Under the pieces are notes generated by a model that searched no databases, had not been told where the DNA came from, and saw nothing but the letters and a program-made list of their open reading frames with translations. The translations under genes were made by a program, and so were the position numbers. Positions 62,037 to 64,000 of a stretch of DNA of 64,000 bases are shown piece by piece; position 1 is the first letter of the stretch, and the number at the start of each line of letters is the position of its first letter. This DNA is from Vulcanimicrobium alpinum (GTDB taxonomy: Bacteria; Vulcanimicrobiota; Vulcanimicrobiia; Vulcanimicrobiales; Vulcanimicrobiaceae), in assembly GCF_027923555.1 (NCBI RefSeq), contig NZ_AP025523.1:806001-870000 (forward strand). Direction: 5' to 3'.

Positions 62037-62830
62037 GCCGCCGGCGCCGGCGACGCCAGCTCCTCGCGGCAGGCCACGGAGATCGCGATCACCGTCGGGC
62101 TGAGTTTCTGTTCGCGGGCGGCGATGAGATGCTGCTGCAGTTCGAGCGTACCGGCAAGCCGATCCCACACGGTACGGCCGAGCGTCTTCGATGCAACGTA
62201 CGAGCGCGGATCGAACGTCGGCGTCCCCGACGGCATGTCGAGCCCCGCTGCGCCGATGTAGTCGCCGTTCGCGTCGGGACCGCGCGCCGCGTTGACGACG
62301 GCCCCCTTCGGAAGACTGCCCGGCCCCGTGGCGGAGAGACCCGCGGGAAACTCGTTCTGCATCCGGCCGAGCGCGTCGGTATCGAGCGCGCCGTTCATCA
62401 CGTCGAGCGTTTTGCGCTGCTGCCCGGCGACGGCGGCGATCTGCTCGCCGAGCAGCTGCGCGATCCGATCGTCGTCCGTCTTCGGCGTGTTCGGAAAGCG
62501 CTTGCGGTCGGCCAGGAGCGTGTCGATCACCGCGAGATTGTGCGCCATCGCGAGCGACGCGCGCCGCAGATAGAGCTGATCGATCTGCAGCGCATTGTCG
62601 GAGCCGGTTCGCTGGTCGTCGGCCATCTTCAGAAACGCGCGATGCCCGGCCCCGACGAGTTCGTCGCTCTTCATCAGGCCGAGCACCATCGGCGCGACGC
62701 TGTCGCGTACGGTCGCGCACACGCCCCGCGACCGCACGCGGCCGATCTCCGGCAACGTCGGCGCCGGCGTCTGCGGCGCGGGCGATTGCGCGGTCAGCGC
62801 AACGAAGACGAGCGCCCCCGCAGCCGTCAC
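62027..62830 (-). CDS. Exported protein of unknown family
   Basis: The 267-residue protein has a short hydrophobic signal (TAAGALVFVALTAQS), a helical middle (MADDQRTGSDNALQIDQLYL and LLGEQIAAVAGQQRKTLDVM) and no motif I know. The start is a GTG at 62830 located inside one dispersed repeat, and the stop lies inside another, so both ends of the gene are bounded by repeat sequence. It converges on rpoD. Confidence 0.6.
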   Translation of the reverse strand: MTAAGALVFVALTAQSPAPQTPAPTLPEIGRVRSRGVCATVRDSVAPMVLGLMKSDELVGAGHRAFLKMADDQRTGSDNALQIDQLYLRRASLAMAHNLAVIDTLLADRKRFPNTPKTDDDRIAQLLGEQIAAVAGQQRKTLDVMNGALDTDALGRMQNEFPAGLSATGPGSLPKGAVVNAARGPDANGDYIGAAGLDMPSGTPTFDPRSYVASKTLGRTVWDRLAGTLELQQHLIAAREQKLSPTVIAISVACREELASPAPAASP

Positions 62831-62855
62831 CTTGAGCTTGTCGAGGGGCAGCCCC
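62826..62855 (+). repeat. Dispersed repeat copy supplying a start codon
   Basis: GTCACCTTGAGC and TTGTCGAGGGGCAGCCCC form a slightly diverged unit between two minus-strand genes. On the minus strand its GTG (62830-62828) is the probable start codon of the unknown exported protein. Confidence 0.8.
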
Positions 62856-62874
62856 GAGTGACGAGGCACCGCGC

Positions 62875-63606
62875 TCACATCGAGTCTTCGCCCTTCCCGG
62901 CGCTCGCGCTCGGCTTGACGTTGGGGTTCTTGTCGGCGAACTGACCGAGCGGGTTGGGAATGACCCACACCGACACGTCGTAGATCGCGGGATACAGGAA
63001 CACGAACGCGACCTGCGATGCGTCCTTCACGGCGCCGGTCGCGACGAGCCCCTCCGCGGTCGGTGAGGTCGAGCCGTTGTTGGCGGCGCCGTACTTCTTC
63101 GCGCCGACAGCCTTGCCGTAGAGCAGCGTGCCGCCGGGCCCTTTCTCCACGTAGTGCACGTGCGCGCCGATCGTGTCCCAGCGCGACGCATCGATACCGA
63201 AGCGCGTCGGTTTCCCCGTCGACGACTCGGCCTGCGGAACGCTGAAGTCGGCGCCGATCAGCCGGCCTTGCGCGTCGTACCACAACTGCGCGGGATGGCT
63301 GGGATCGGTCGTGTCCCAGTATTTCGTATTCACCCAACTGATCGCGCCGGTACGATCTTCGTTGGAATAGCGGACGTAGCCGGCCGCGGTCGCCGCGGCC
63401 GTCGTCCCGTAACGCTTCGGAAGATCGGTCATGACCTTCTTAAGAAACGCCGCTTCGGCGGCGTTCGGCGACGGCGCCGGAGTCGGCGACGCTTTTACGG
63501 GCATCGCGCCCGTCGGCATCGCCGGCATCGCGGATTGGGCGTCCGCGACCCGGACGCTGCAGCAGAGCGCTCCGATCGCGGCAAGGGCAACGAGACGTCG
63601 ATTCAT
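62875..63606 (-). CDS. Exported protein of unknown function
   Basis: The 243-residue protein has a signal peptide (LVALAAIGALCCSVRVADA), a Met/Ala/Pro-rich linker and a C-terminal domain with ISWVNTKYWDTTDPSHPAQLW, LWYDAQGRLIGADFSVPQ, AHVHYVEKGPGGTLLYGKAV. I recognise no family. Conserved-looking aromatic and Gly residues suggest a folded periplasmic domain. It lies 44 bp upstream of another unknown exported protein in the same direction. Confidence 0.65.
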   Translation of the reverse strand: MNRRLVALAAIGALCCSVRVADAQSAMPAMPTGAMPVKASPTPAPSPNAAEAAFLKKVMTDLPKRYGTTAAATAAGYVRYSNEDRTGAISWVNTKYWDTTDPSHPAQLWYDAQGRLIGADFSVPQAESSTGKPTRFGIDASRWDTIGAHVHYVEKGPGGTLLYGKAVGAKKYGAANNGSTSPTAEGLVATGAVKDASQVAFVFLYPAIYDVSVWVIPNPLGQFADKNPNVKPSASAGKGEDSM

Positions 63607-63629
63607 GCGCGCGCCGTTCGTGCCGCGGG

Positions 63630-64000
63630 CTACGGCGCCTTCGTCGGCGAGGCGCCGGGGACGGGAACGCTCGTCGGCGTTGTTGCCGGGATCGGCGTCG
63701 CGGTGGGGAGCGGGCGCGCGCGCCCCGGGCTCAGCGGGTGCGGCGGCGCGGTGCGCGCCGGCGTCGGCGTGTAGTACGCAGCCGGCCGGTCCGCCGACAG
63801 GGGAAACGGGAACGGGATCCGGATCGTGATCCGGTCGCCGTCGCGGCCGATCTCAGCCTCGGTGGCGGCATCGATCGTCTCGCCGGCGGTGACCGGTGCG
63901 ACGATCGGCGTGAGGCTGCGGACCGGAAGCAGGCCGGCGTGGATCGTGACGCGGTCGATCGTGATCGACGGAGTCCTTATCCCGGCACTATCGGTGTGGC
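63630..64000 (-). CDS. Protein with Pro/Thr-rich C terminus, 5' partial
   Basis: The minus-strand frame is open from the right window edge to the TAG at 63630-63632, so only the last 123 residues are visible. They contain a beta-rich segment (TIDAATEAEIGRDGDRITIR) and a proline/threonine-rich tail (TPTPARTAPPHP). No family is recognised. The gene would be first of the three secreted-protein genes at this end. Confidence 0.5.
   Translation of the reverse strand, partial: HTDSAGIRTPSITIDRVTIHAGLLPVRSLTPIVAPVTAGETIDAATEAEIGRDGDRITIRIPFPFPLSADRPAAYYTPTPARTAPPHPLSPGRARPLPTATPIPATTPTSVPVPGASPTKAP

Noticed and set aside
63154-63774. A 206-codon plus-strand frame near the right end
   Set aside because: It is antisense to the exported protein at 62875-63606 and lacks a plausible composition or ribosome site.

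Overview
The window is high-GC bacterial chromosome: tightly packed genes, short operons with 1-4 nt overlaps, strong G/C third-position bias, no CRISPR array, rRNA, tRNA or insertion sequence. An LptA/OstA-like protein, an alpha-2-macroglobulin and many signal peptides suggest a diderm. The gene mix (PHA metabolism, PPDK, a complete arginine set, many secreted proteins of unknown family) fits an uncultivated lineage such as Candidatus Eremiobacterota (WPS-2), but this is a tentative reading from gene content, not a phylogeny.

Layout. 1-7.2 kb: one plus-strand run with an alpha-2-macroglobulin (cut by the left edge), a coiled-coil protein, a zinc-ribbon/TM/phosphate-type binding protein and a branched-chain-type ABC binding protein. 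7.3-11.3 kb: GlpX fructose bisphosphatase, then polyhydroxyalkanoate genes (depolymerase, acetoacetyl-CoA reductase, XRE regulator, phasin with its own promoter and terminator). 11.4-14.5 kb: amidase, F420/NADP-type oxidoreductase, thioesterase. 14.5-22.2 kb: minus-strand argF-argR-argG-argH-argC-argJ-argD; argB sits apart at 24.2 kb on plus. Together they cover glutamate to arginine by the ArgJ (cyclic) route. 22.2-34.6 kb: MBL hydrolase, AraC regulator, a frameshifted VPS10/BNR protein, an ABC exporter operon, a broken phenylacetate-CoA-ligase-type gene, and an esterase/YceI/HxlR cluster. 34.6-39.1 kb: pyruvate phosphate dikinase and an oligopeptide-type binding protein. 39.7-46.6 kb: CoA transferase, TRAP transporter (DctP and a fused DctQM), tartrate/malate-type dehydrogenase, 2-hydroxyacid dehydrogenase, LptA-like protein. 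46.5-52.5 kb: accessory enzymes including a broken glutathionyl-hydroquinone reductase. 52.5-54.5 kb: a prephenate dehydratase-ACT-DAHP synthase fusion behind a leader peptide and attenuator. 54.5-58.9 kb: MsrA, frameshifted epimerase, HD hydrolase, AraC, DJ-1 protein. 59-62 kb: dnaG-rpoD. 62-64 kb: unknown secreted proteins.

The most notable signals are: (1) a previously unannotated 25-residue leader peptide with the run WFYRYFY, followed by a terminator hairpin directly before the aromatic biosynthesis fusion gene, i.e. a classical translation-coupled attenuator; (2) a short dispersed repeat (core CTGAGCTTGTCGAAG) that lies between genes but also inside argG in frame, and supplies start or stop codons to other genes; (3) two genes (PHA depolymerase, HD hydrolase) whose conserved N termini have no ATG/GTG/TTG but have a strong Shine-Dalgarno in front of an ATC; (4) an argF promoter overlapped by a perfect palindrome, placed so that the mRNA would be leaderless. 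Four genes carry frameshifts or truncations; because the assembly cannot be checked here, these may be real decay or consensus errors. No stretch longer than 300 bases is without a gene or gene remnant.
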